From an uncultured Hyphomicrobium sp. (GTDB lineage: Bacteria > Pseudomonadota > Alphaproteobacteria > Rhizobiales > Hyphomicrobiaceae): a stretch of 64,000 nt of DNA. The position numbers were made by a program, and so were the translations under genes. Location: positions 32,070 through 96,069 of the forward strand of contig NZ_CADEFI010000001.1 of the NCBI RefSeq assembly GCF_902826555.1, given 5' to 3'. Of this stretch, positions 32,741 to 40,103 are shown one piece after another. How positions within the stretch are numbered: the first letter of the stretch is position 1; every line of letters starts with the position of its first letter. Under the pieces are notes generated by a model that was not told the DNA's origin, ran no database searches, and saw nothing but the letters and a program-made list of their open reading frames with translations.

Positions 32741-32755
32741 TTAAGGTTCTCTTAA
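32741..32755 (+). promoter_or_regulatory. CtrA-type binding site, TTAA-N7-TTAA
   Basis: TTAA (32741-32744), seven bases GGTTCTC, then TTAA (32752-32755) matches the full CtrA consensus of Caulobacter and Hyphomicrobiales. Another TTAA begins at 32760. The site ends 43 bases before the ATG of the LysM/M23 lipoprotein gene, a suitable place for an activator or repressor. Binding is inferred from sequence only. Confidence 0.65.
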
Positions 32756-32798
32756 CTCGTTAAGGGTTACCTCAAGGTGGGTATTCAGGGTGAGTGGC

Positions 32799-34412
32799 AT
32801 GTTAAGTTCCTTGCGTAAATGTCCTCTATTTCCCCGCGCCGAGGCCACGAAATTCGCTGTGGTCCTCGTATCATCGGCTGCACTGGCGGGCTGCAGCGCC
32901 GACATTTCCAGGTTCGACCTCGGCTATTCGGACGGCGCGCGCGCGCAATCGGAAAACTCATCCAGTGGCACGACGGGGCGCTCGGCTTCGTCCAACTACG
33001 GCTCCGCCGGCTACGATCGCCCGGCGTACCGTACGAGCGAGGTGTCGCGCTCGCAGTTGCCGCCCACGCCGCAGGAAGGGATGACCACGGCGGCCATCCA
33101 TCCGCAGCAAGCCCCGTCCTATGGCGGCGGCGATGCCTACAGCCCGTCGGGTCAGCAGAGCTATACCGGCGCGCAAGGATACAATGCCGCTCCGTCCTAT
33201 GGCAGCGCTCGGCGCGCGCCGCAGTACGGCGCTTCTCAGGGCGGCTCGTCGCCGTCGTATGACGGCTCGCAATATGGAAACGCTGGCGCGTCCTCGGCGT
33301 CCGGCACCGTGCCGCCGATTGCCTCGCGCGGCGGTGCCGCGGGTGGCGAGACCATCCAGGTTCGTCCCGGCGATACACTCTATTCGCTCTCGCGCCAGCA
33401 TGGCGTTTCGGTCAACGACCTCAAGTCCGCGAACGGCCTTGCCTCGAACAACCTGCAGCCGGGGCAGCAACTGCATCTGCCGTCCGGCTCGCGGCCTCGC
33501 TACGCGACGGAGACGGCGCGTCCGCCGCGCGAAAGCCATGACACCGTCGCTCAATCGGCGCCGTCTCATCACAGCGCGGATACGCCGTCCGACTGGAACC
33601 GCAGCTATACCGTGCGTCCGGGTGACTCGATGTACAGCATCGCGCGCCAGAACGGCGTGAAGCTGGCCGAACTCGAGCGCCACAACGGCATCGCGGACTC
33701 GCGCAAAGTGAAGCCCGGCACGGTGCTGAAGCTTCCGGGCGAGGCGCATCAGCAGGTGGCGGATGCCTCTCCGGTTCCTGCACCGCAGACCTCGGCTCCT
33801 GCCGTTACCGCTGCTCCCGAACAGACCCCGGCGCCCGATCGCGGCGTCGTAAGGCTCGGCGAGCAGCCGTCCGCGCAGGCTGCTCCCTCCACGCCGCAGA
33901 CGCCGACGATGCTAAACGGCACGGGATTGGCCGGACCGGGCGGACCGGAGCGCGTGGCCAAGGCGGAGACGAACTCCGCGAGCGATGCGGTGTCGCCGTC
34001 GTCGACGCAAAACTCGACGTCGGTTGCGGGCTTCTCCAAGTTGCGCTGGCCGGTGTCCGGAAAGGTGATCACCGGCTTCGGGCCGCGTCCCGACGGAACG
34101 CACAACGACGGCGTCAATCTCGCCGTGCCGATGGGGACCGACGTGCATGCGGCCGAGAACGGCGTTGTGGCTTACGCGGGTGACGAGCTCAAGGGCTACG
34201 GCAACCTCGTGCTCGTGCGTCACGACAACGGCTGGGTGACCGCCTACGCGCATGCAGATGAGATCCTGGTGAAGCGCGGCGATCAGATCAAGCGCGGGCA
34301 GGTGATTGCCAAGGCCGGGCGCACCGGTCAGGTGGATCAGCCGCAGGTGCATTTCGAGCTGCGCCAGGGCCAGAAGCCGGTCGATCCGTCGCCGTTCATG
34401 GAGCGGCTGTAG
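32799..34412 (+). CDS. NlpD-like lipoprotein: two LysM domains and M23 peptidase domain
   Basis: A 537-residue envelope protein. The N-terminal signal ends in a lipobox, SSAALAGC, so it is probably a lipoprotein. After a ~150-residue Ser/Gly/Tyr-rich linker come two LysM domains (IQVRPGDTLYSLSRQHGVSV and YTVRPGDSMYSIARQNGVKL). The C-terminal M23/LytM domain begins LRWPVSGKVITGFGPRPDGT and includes GYGNLVLVRHDNGWVTAYAH. The catalytic His positions look altered (NDGVNLAVP where active enzymes have HxGxD), so it may activate amidases as NlpD and EnvC do rather than cleave. A CtrA-type box lies just upstream. The start at 32799 was preferred to a GTG at 32790. Confidence 0.88.
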   Translation: MLSSLRKCPLFPRAEATKFAVVLVSSAALAGCSADISRFDLGYSDGARAQSENSSSGTTGRSASSNYGSAGYDRPAYRTSEVSRSQLPPTPQEGMTTAAIHPQQAPSYGGGDAYSPSGQQSYTGAQGYNAAPSYGSARRAPQYGASQGGSSPSYDGSQYGNAGASSASGTVPPIASRGGAAGGETIQVRPGDTLYSLSRQHGVSVNDLKSANGLASNNLQPGQQLHLPSGSRPRYATETARPPRESHDTVAQSAPSHHSADTPSDWNRSYTVRPGDSMYSIARQNGVKLAELERHNGIADSRKVKPGTVLKLPGEAHQQVADASPVPAPQTSAPAVTAAPEQTPAPDRGVVRLGEQPSAQAAPSTPQTPTMLNGTGLAGPGGPERVAKAETNSASDAVSPSSTQNSTSVAGFSKLRWPVSGKVITGFGPRPDGTHNDGVNLAVPMGTDVHAAENGVVAYAGDELKGYGNLVLVRHDNGWVTAYAHADEILVKRGDQIKRGQVIAKAGRTGQVDQPQVHFELRQGQKPVDPSPFMERL

Positions 34413-34537
34413 TCCCGATCAAGTGTGGGCCTGGATGGCCGGGTCTGGCCCGGCCGAGACGTGGCGATATCATTTCGAGTTGCGGTCGGCGGGGCGTGGC
34501 GGAAGCTGCGCCCCTTTGTTTTTCGGCTGCGGCGCGC

Positions 34538-35434
34538 CTACTGCCGACTGTCGCCTTCCAGCGTCTTGCCGAGGCGGCCCGCCAGATCTTGTGTGAATTG
34601 CCAGGCGACGCGGCCCGAGCGTCCGCCGCGCGTCATGCTCCATTCGAGCGCCTCGCGGATCAGCTCGTCGCGCGGGATATCGAGCCCGAAATGCGCGGCG
34701 TAGCCTTCAACCATGGCGAAGTAGTCATCCTGGCTGCAGTTGTGGAAGCCGAGCCAGAGACCGAAGCGATCCGACAGCGAAACCTTTTCCTCGACCGCCT
34801 CCGACGGATTGATGGCGGTCGAGCGCTCGTTATCGACCATGTCGCGCGGCATCAGGTGACGGCGGTTCGAGGTGGCGTAGAAGAGCACGTTGGCAGGGCG
34901 GCCCTCGATGCCACCTTCGAGCACGGCCTTGAGCGATTTGTAGCTGGTGTCGTCGTAGTCGAAGGAAAGGTCGTCGCAGAAAACGATGAAGCGGTGCGGG
35001 GCGGTGCGCAGTGCGTTGAGGGCGGCAGGCAGCGTGGCGATGTCCTCGCGATGGATCTCCACGAGCTTGAGGCCGTCTGCCCCCTTCTTGGCCGCCTTTG
35101 CCAATTCCGCCCCGACCTCGGCGTGGACGGCCTTGACGAGGCTCGATTTGCCCATGCCGCGAGCGCCCCACAGCAACGCGTTGTTGGCGGGCAGGCCTTT
35201 GGCAAAGCGGCGCGTGTTGTCGAGGAGCTGGCGGGCCGAGCCGTCGATCCCCTTGAGCAGGGCCCGCGGGACGCGGTTCACCGCCGGGACGGGCTGGAAG
35301 CTCAAATCGCTCGCGTGCCAGACGAAGGCGTCCGCCGTGTCGAACCGTGCGGGGGCCGGGGGCGGCGGTGCCAGCCGCTCCAGGGCGGCGGCGATGCGGT
35401 CGAGACGGGCAGCAAGGTCGGGGTCGTGGGTCAT
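34538..35434 (-). CDS. DUF815 family ATP-binding protein
   Basis: A 298-residue AAA-type ATPase of the DUF815 family. Walker A is WGARGMGKSSLVKA (about residues 88-101), and Walker B is RFIVFCDDLSFDYDD, with the family-specific KSLKAVLEGGIEGRPANVLF and YATSNRRHLMPRDM. The cellular role of DUF815 proteins is not established. It is convergent with the LysM/M23 gene and divergent from yajC, across a 268-base gap that carries a candidate promoter for the sec operon. The start at 35434 begins a short coiled N-terminal segment typical of the family. Confidence 0.88.
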   Translation of the reverse strand: MTHDPDLAARLDRIAAALERLAPPPPAPARFDTADAFVWHASDLSFQPVPAVNRVPRALLKGIDGSARQLLDNTRRFAKGLPANNALLWGARGMGKSSLVKAVHAEVGAELAKAAKKGADGLKLVEIHREDIATLPAALNALRTAPHRFIVFCDDLSFDYDDTSYKSLKAVLEGGIEGRPANVLFYATSNRRHLMPRDMVDNERSTAINPSEAVEEKVSLSDRFGLWLGFHNCSQDDYFAMVEGYAAHFGLDIPRDELIREALEWSMTRGGRSGRVAWQFTQDLAGRLGKTLEGDSRQ

Positions 35435-35572
35435 TGTGTCGGTTTGCCCCTGATTTCAGGCAGATGACTGCCGAATCCTTAGGGATGGCAGGTTCTGAGC
35501 CTCTATAACGCGAGCCGGCGCATCCGGGCCAGACCGTGCGGTCGGCAGGGTTTCCGGCCCCTCCGGCGAGGG

Positions 35573-35600
35573 TTGCAAAGCGGGCTCCGGCCTCTATAGT
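35573..35600 (+). promoter_or_regulatory. Candidate sigma-70 promoter for yajC-secDF
   Basis: TTGCAA at 35573-35578 and TATAGT at 35595-35600 are separated by 16 bases, about 100 bases upstream of yajC. The -10 is a good match and the spacing acceptable. Pattern evidence only. Confidence 0.4.
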
Positions 35601-35702
35601 CGCGGCCGATCTTGGGCGGAGAGGCTTGCGGAGACGGTTCTCCTGCAGGCCCTGCCGCTTTTCGTCCAGACAATCTGACGATCCGACGAGGACCAGTCTC
35701 AC

Positions 35703-36047
35703 ATGTTCATCACTTCGGCCTATGCCCAGTCCAGCAGCCCGATGGCGGACCCGTTCAGCGGGCTTCTGATCCCCATGCTGCTCATGGTGCTCATCTTTTA
35801 CTTCCTCGTCATTCGGCCGCAGAACCAGCGCCAGAAGCAGCATCGCGAGATGATCGAGCGGGTACGTCGCGGGGATACGGTGGTCACCTCCGGTGGCTTC
35901 ATCGGCAAGGTGTCGCGCGTGCCGGAAAACTCGGACGAGATCGATGTCGATCTCTCGGACACGCTCAAGGTCCGCGTCCTCAAAAGCACGCTTCTCGACG
36001 TGCGCTCGAAGAGCGAGCCGGTGAAGGACGCAACCGTCACGAAGTAA
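35703..36047 (+). CDS. yajC: Preprotein translocase subunit YajC
   Basis: A 114-residue single-span inner-membrane protein. The hydrophobic segment GLLIPMLLMVLIFYFLVIRP is followed by the QNQRQKQHREMIERVRRGDT motif and the VVTSGGFIGKVSRV beta domain. YajC associates with SecDF in the Sec holotranslocon. It is the first gene of a yajC-secD-secF operon; the secD ATG is 81 bases after the stop. Confidence 0.96.
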   Translation: MFITSAYAQSSSPMADPFSGLLIPMLLMVLIFYFLVIRPQNQRQKQHREMIERVRRGDTVVTSGGFIGKVSRVPENSDEIDVDLSDTLKVRVLKSTLLDVRSKSEPVKDATVTK

Positions 36048-36128
36048 TCCCGTGCGCGGGACGACGTGACCGCAAGCGCGGCACGCGGTGCGCACGAAGA
36101 AACGGTCCATGGGAGGGTTCGCTCCGGT

Positions 36129-37763
36129 ATGCTGCATTTCGAGCGTTGGAAGATCATCGCGATCATCAGCACGATCTTCGTCGGCTTTCTCTTCGCGTTG
36201 CCGAATTTCGTCTCCAAGGAGACGCTCGCATCCTGGCCCGATTTCCTGCCGAAGCGGCAGATGCCGCTCGGTCTCGATCTGCAGGGTGGCGCGCACCTCC
36301 TGCTCGCGCTCGACGAGAAAGAGCTGCGCAAGGACTGGCTCAACAACATCTCCGGGGACGCACGCAAGACGTTGCGCGAGGGCAAGATCGGTTTCTCCGC
36401 CATCGGCATCCAGGGCGACGGGGTACAGGTTCGCCTGGTGAAGCCGGAGGACACCGACAAGGCCATTGCCGAGCTCAAGAAGACGGTCGTGCATCCGATC
36501 GGAAACGCCATCCTCGGAACGTCGCGCAACGATTCCGAGCTGGAGCGCGGGACCGAGCCGGGTGTGATCCTCATCAAGCCGACGGACTACGGTTTGCAGG
36601 AGCGTCTGGGGCACGCGGCTGCGGCGTCGATCGAGACCATCAACCGGCGCGTCAATGCGTTGGGCACGGCGGAATCGACCGTCGTGCAGCAGGGCCGTGA
36701 CCGCATCCTCGTGCAGTATCCCGGCCTCTCCGACACCAAGCAGCTCAAGGAGCTGATCGGCAAGACGGCGAAGCTCACCTTCCACGACGTGCATCCGACG
36801 ATCTCCGTCGAGGAGGCCAAGCGCACGCGTCCGCCGGCCGGCTATCGCGTCTATGACGCTTCCGAGGACGACCGCGCGTTCCAGAGCGGCTACGTGCTGC
36901 TCGAGAACCCGGTCGTGCAGGGCGACGACCTCGTCGACGCACAGCCTGCTTTCGATCACCGCACGAATGCGCCAATCATCACGTTCCGGTTCAACCAGTC
37001 GGGTGCGCGCAAGTTCGGCGACTTCACGAAGACGCACGTCAACAAGCCGTTTGCCATCCTGCTCGACGACAAGGTGATCTCGGCGCCGATCATCAACGAG
37101 GCGATCCTCGGCGGCTCGGGGCAGATCTCGGGTAACTTCTCGGTCGAGACGGCCAACAATCTCGCCATCCAGCTCCGCTCTGGCGCGCTGCCGACGAAGC
37201 TCACCATCGCGGAGGAGCGCACGGTCGGTCCGTCGCTCGGCGCGGACAGTATCGAGGCGGGCAAGCTCGCCGGTCTGATCGGGCTCGGGGCGACAATTCT
37301 TCTCACCATCTACGCGTACGGCACGTTCGGCGTCTATGCGGTGCTCGGCCTTTTCGTGCACGGCATTCTCGTCCTGGCGCTGATGTCGATGATCGGCACG
37401 ACGCTGACGCTGCCGGGCATCGCCGGCTTCGTGCTCACCATCGCCATGGCGGTCGATGCCAACGTGCTCATCTACGAGCGCATGCGCGAGGAGCTGCGCG
37501 GCGGGCGAACGCCCATTGCTGCCATCGAGAACGGCTTCCAGCGCGCGTTCGTCACCATCATCGATAGCCAGCTCACGACGCTCGCGGCAGCGGTCATCAT
37601 GTTCTGGCTTGGATCGGGCCCCATCCGCGGCTTCGCCGTCACGCTGACGCTCGGCATTCTGACGTCGGTGTTTGCGGCCGTGACCGTGACACGTCTTCTC
37701 GTGGCGCTGTGGCTCAAGAATGCGAAGGCCGGTAAAGGCCGCTCGATCGCTGTTCCGATTTAA
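36129..37763 (+). CDS. secD: Protein translocase subunit SecD
   Basis: A 544-residue SecD. A first membrane helix (KIIAIISTIFVGFLFALPNF) is followed by the large periplasmic P1 domain, which contains PLGLDLQGGAHLLLALD (the family signature). The C-terminal half has five membrane helices with AMAVDANVLIYERMREELR, the conserved Asp-containing proton-relay segment. SecDF uses the proton-motive force to pull secreted proteins through SecYEG. The ATG at 36129 fits the family start; the upstream GTG at 36066 would add 21 unconserved residues. secF follows after 14 bases. Confidence 0.96.
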   Translation: MLHFERWKIIAIISTIFVGFLFALPNFVSKETLASWPDFLPKRQMPLGLDLQGGAHLLLALDEKELRKDWLNNISGDARKTLREGKIGFSAIGIQGDGVQVRLVKPEDTDKAIAELKKTVVHPIGNAILGTSRNDSELERGTEPGVILIKPTDYGLQERLGHAAAASIETINRRVNALGTAESTVVQQGRDRILVQYPGLSDTKQLKELIGKTAKLTFHDVHPTISVEEAKRTRPPAGYRVYDASEDDRAFQSGYVLLENPVVQGDDLVDAQPAFDHRTNAPIITFRFNQSGARKFGDFTKTHVNKPFAILLDDKVISAPIINEAILGGSGQISGNFSVETANNLAIQLRSGALPTKLTIAEERTVGPSLGADSIEAGKLAGLIGLGATILLTIYAYGTFGVYAVLGLFVHGILVLALMSMIGTTLTLPGIAGFVLTIAMAVDANVLIYERMREELRGGRTPIAAIENGFQRAFVTIIDSQLTTLAAAVIMFWLGSGPIRGFAVTLTLGILTSVFAAVTVTRLLVALWLKNAKAGKGRSIAVPI

Positions 37764-37777
37764 GGAAGGTTCACCCC

Positions 37778-38743
37778 ATGTTTCTTGTGCCCGACTTCAA
37801 GGGACACGACTTCTTCCCGCACGGCACGATGCTGCCGTTCATGAAGTACAAGAACCTGTGCGTCGGCCTCTCCATCGTCATGATGGCGCTGTCGCTCGCC
37901 GTGATCATGATCAAGGGGTTCAACTACGGCGTCGATTTCAAGGGCGGCTCGCTGATCGAGGTGCGTGCGAAGTCGGGCTCGGCGGATATCGGCAAGCTGC
38001 GCGAGCAGCTCGATGGGCTCGGCCTCGGAGAGGTGCAGATCCAGAGCTTCGGAACGGACGCCGACGTGTTGATCCGCGTCGAGCAACAGCCGGGCGAGGA
38101 AGAGGCGCAGCAGGTGGCTGCGAACAAGGTTCTGAGCACGCTCGGGAGCGAGTACGAGCAGCGTCGTATCGAGGTGGTAGGCCCCGCCGTCTCGTCGGAG
38201 TTGCGCATCACCGGTCTCATCGCCGTGCTGGCCTCGATTGTCGCCATCGTCATGTACGTCTGGTTTCGCTTCGAGTGGCAGTTCTCGGCCGGCGTGGTGC
38301 TCGGGCTCTTTCACGACGTGCTGGTGACGGCCGGCATCTTCTCGCTGTTCCAGCTCGCGTTCGACCTCTCCATCGTGGCGGCGTTGCTCACCATTCTCGG
38401 CTACTCGGTCAACGACTCGGTCGTGGTGGCCGACCGCATCCGCGAGAACTTGCGCAAGTACAAGAAGATGCCGCTGACGGAGCTGCTCAATCTCTCGATC
38501 AACGAAACGCTGTCGCGCACCATCCTGACCGGCGTGACGACGATCGCCGTGCTGCTGGCGCTGTTCTTTCTCGGTGGGGACGTGATCAAGAACTTCACGT
38601 TCGCGATGCTGTTCGGTGTGCTGATCGGCACCTATTCGTCGATCTTCATCTCGGCGCCGGTCATCGACTATCTCGGGATCAAGCGGGACTGGAGCGGAGA
38701 AAACGCCAAGGCCGGCACGGCGGGGGCGTCGGCGCGGCCCTAG
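37778..38743 (+). CDS. secF: Protein translocase subunit SecF
   Basis: A 321-residue SecF with six membrane helices. The first helix is followed by NYGVDFKGGSLIEVRAKSG, the family marker, and a periplasmic P4-like domain. The transmembrane half has GYSVNDSVVVADRIRENLRK with the conserved Asp and the SINETLSRTILTGVTT segment. It forms the SecDF complex with the upstream gene product. AAGGAAGG lies shortly before the ATG. Confidence 0.96.
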   Translation: MFLVPDFKGHDFFPHGTMLPFMKYKNLCVGLSIVMMALSLAVIMIKGFNYGVDFKGGSLIEVRAKSGSADIGKLREQLDGLGLGEVQIQSFGTDADVLIRVEQQPGEEEAQQVAANKVLSTLGSEYEQRRIEVVGPAVSSELRITGLIAVLASIVAIVMYVWFRFEWQFSAGVVLGLFHDVLVTAGIFSLFQLAFDLSIVAALLTILGYSVNDSVVVADRIRENLRKYKKMPLTELLNLSINETLSRTILTGVTTIAVLLALFFLGGDVIKNFTFAMLFGVLIGTYSSIFISAPVIDYLGIKRDWSGENAKAGTAGASARP

Positions 38744-38763
38744 TTTTTGTTTGTCGTGCTTCT

Positions 38764-38802
38764 TATCGGAAAACCGCACCACACTTTTCCGGAAGCACTC
38801 TA
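38764..38802 (+). repeat. Short interspersed motif TATCGGAAAACCGC, second copy
   Basis: This sequence starts TTATCGGAAAACCGC and continues CACTTTTCCGGAAGCACTC. CGGAAAA at 38767 and TTTTCCG ending at 38791 form an inverted repeat. It resembles the stretch at 11096-11134 upstream of valS. Confidence 0.5.
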
Positions 38803-38816
38803 GCGGACTCCGCTCC

Positions 38817-39191
38817 ATGGCTGCACGCGCCCATCTTCCGCGGCAGGTCGCAATCGAGGCCTACGGCAACGGCGGTTTCCGTTTCGGGGGCATGAGCCAT
38901 CGAGGCTCGATCCTGTCCCTACCCTCGGGGATTTGGGAGTGGCCGGTCGCCTCGATGGAAGGGCTCGACCCGGCGGCTTTTGCCGAGGTGCTCGGCCTTC
39001 GCGATACGATTTCGTTGTTTTTTCTCGGCACGGGGCGTTCGCTGATGCCGCCGCCGCGCGATGTCCGTGCCGCGTTCGAGGCGGCGGGGCTATGGCTCGA
39101 GTTCATGGATACGGGTGCCGCGGCCAGAACCTACAATGTGCTGCTCGCCGAAGGGCGATCGCTTGGTGCGGCGCTGATCGCGGTCGAGTGA
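38817..39191 (+). CDS. Mth938-like domain protein (DUF498)
   Basis: A 124-residue protein of the Mth938/NDUFAF3-like fold. The visible pattern is YGNGGFRFGGMSHRGSILSL at residues ~17-36, then FAEVLGLRDTISLFFLGTGR and the C-terminal TGAAARTYNVLLAEGRSLGA. In mitochondria NDUFAF3 assists complex I assembly. In alphaproteobacteria this gene is regularly next to secDF and a phytoene-synthase-like (NDUFAF6-like) gene, exactly as here, which suggests a shared assembly role. That role is inference. The ATG at 38817 was chosen; the 22 upstream codons overlap the interspersed repeat. Confidence 0.88.
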   Translation: MAARAHLPRQVAIEAYGNGGFRFGGMSHRGSILSLPSGIWEWPVASMEGLDPAAFAEVLGLRDTISLFFLGTGRSLMPPPRDVRAAFEAAGLWLEFMDTGAAARTYNVLLAEGRSLGAALIAVE

Positions 39192-39202
39192 GGGTTTGAG
39201 GC

Positions 39203-40066
39203 ATGGGCGGTCTCGAAGGGCTCGACATCGCATGGCCGCCGGCGGAGCCGGTGCTCGAGGCGGCACGGACGCATGACCGGGATCGCTATCTTTCGGCTCT
39301 TCTTGCGCCGGTGCCTGCGCGTCACGACCTCGTCGTGCTGGGAGCCTACCTCGGCGAGGTGGCGCGCATTCCGCTCATCGTTCAGGACGCCTCGATCGGC
39401 GAAATCCGATTGCAGTGGTGGCGCGATGCGCTGGCCGCCAGCTCCGAAGCCAGCGGGAATCCGGTGGCCGATGCGCTGATCGATCTTCGCCGGCGGCGGT
39501 CGCTTGCCTCCGATCTGCTTCTAGCTCCGCTCGAAGGGTTTTCGCGCGCGCTCTACGAGGACGGCATCCGAGATGCGGCCGAGCTTGGCGATTACATCGA
39601 CGAGACGGAGGGGGCCGCGATCCGTCTGGCGCTGGCCGTGCTCGATCCCGCCAAGACAGGCGACGCGGAGCGGCTGGTCGCTCCAGCAGCCCGTGCGCTG
39701 GGCTTGACCCGGCTTGCGCTCACGCTGCCTCAGCAGCTTGCGCATGGCCGCCTGCCTTTGCCGGCCGACACGCTCGGAAAGCCGTGCGATCCGCGTGGCC
39801 TGGTGCCTCAGGAGGCGCGCGAAGCGACACGGGAGCTTCTCGCATGGCTCTCCTCCGAGGCCACGGCGGCGCTCGGCGAATTCCGGGCCGGGCAGAGCGG
39901 CTTGAAACCCGGGCACTTTGCGGCATTTTTGCCGGTGTGCCTTGTTCAGCCCTATTTGCGGTCCATCGTCGCGACGGGGCGCGATGTTCTAACGGATGTC
40001 GCGGATATTTCACCGCTTTCGCGCATTGCGAGGCTGTGGTTCGCTCATTGGCGCGGCCGGATCTAG
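39203..40066 (+). CDS. Squalene/phytoene synthase-like protein, NDUFAF6 type
   Basis: A 287-residue protein of the trans-isoprenyl synthase fold. The LGAYLGEVARIPLIV, GEIRLQWWRDAL and DYIDETEGAAIRLALAVL segments follow the family pattern. The first Asp-rich DxxxD motif needed for prenyl-diphosphate binding is not visible. That loss is typical of the NDUFAF6-like branch, which aids respiratory complex I assembly rather than making carotenoids or hopanoids. Its start is 11 bases after the Mth938-like gene's stop, so both are likely co-transcribed. There is no other carotenoid gene near. Confidence 0.8.
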   Translation: MGGLEGLDIAWPPAEPVLEAARTHDRDRYLSALLAPVPARHDLVVLGAYLGEVARIPLIVQDASIGEIRLQWWRDALAASSEASGNPVADALIDLRRRRSLASDLLLAPLEGFSRALYEDGIRDAAELGDYIDETEGAAIRLALAVLDPAKTGDAERLVAPAARALGLTRLALTLPQQLAHGRLPLPADTLGKPCDPRGLVPQEAREATRELLAWLSSEATAALGEFRAGQSGLKPGHFAAFLPVCLVQPYLRSIVATGRDVLTDVADISPLSRIARLWFAHWRGRI

Positions 40067-40103
40067 CCAGACCGGCGGCGCGCTACCGGGATCGACGTCA
40101 GGC

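Larger units (their letters stand above)
32394..32798 (+). other. Intergenic region between surE and the LysM/M23 gene
   Basis: The interval holds copy 2 of the composite palindromic repeat (32459-32570) and a CtrA-type site (32741-32755). I see no gene in it. Genomes with the same order usually have pcm here. Confidence 0.6.

Noticed and set aside
34830-37361. An 843-codon minus-strand open frame across yajC and secD
   Set aside because: It is antisense to well-identified yajC and secD, has Arg- and Asp-rich composition typical of high-GC shadow frames and shows no family motif; only its distal end overlaps the DUF815 gene, in a different frame.
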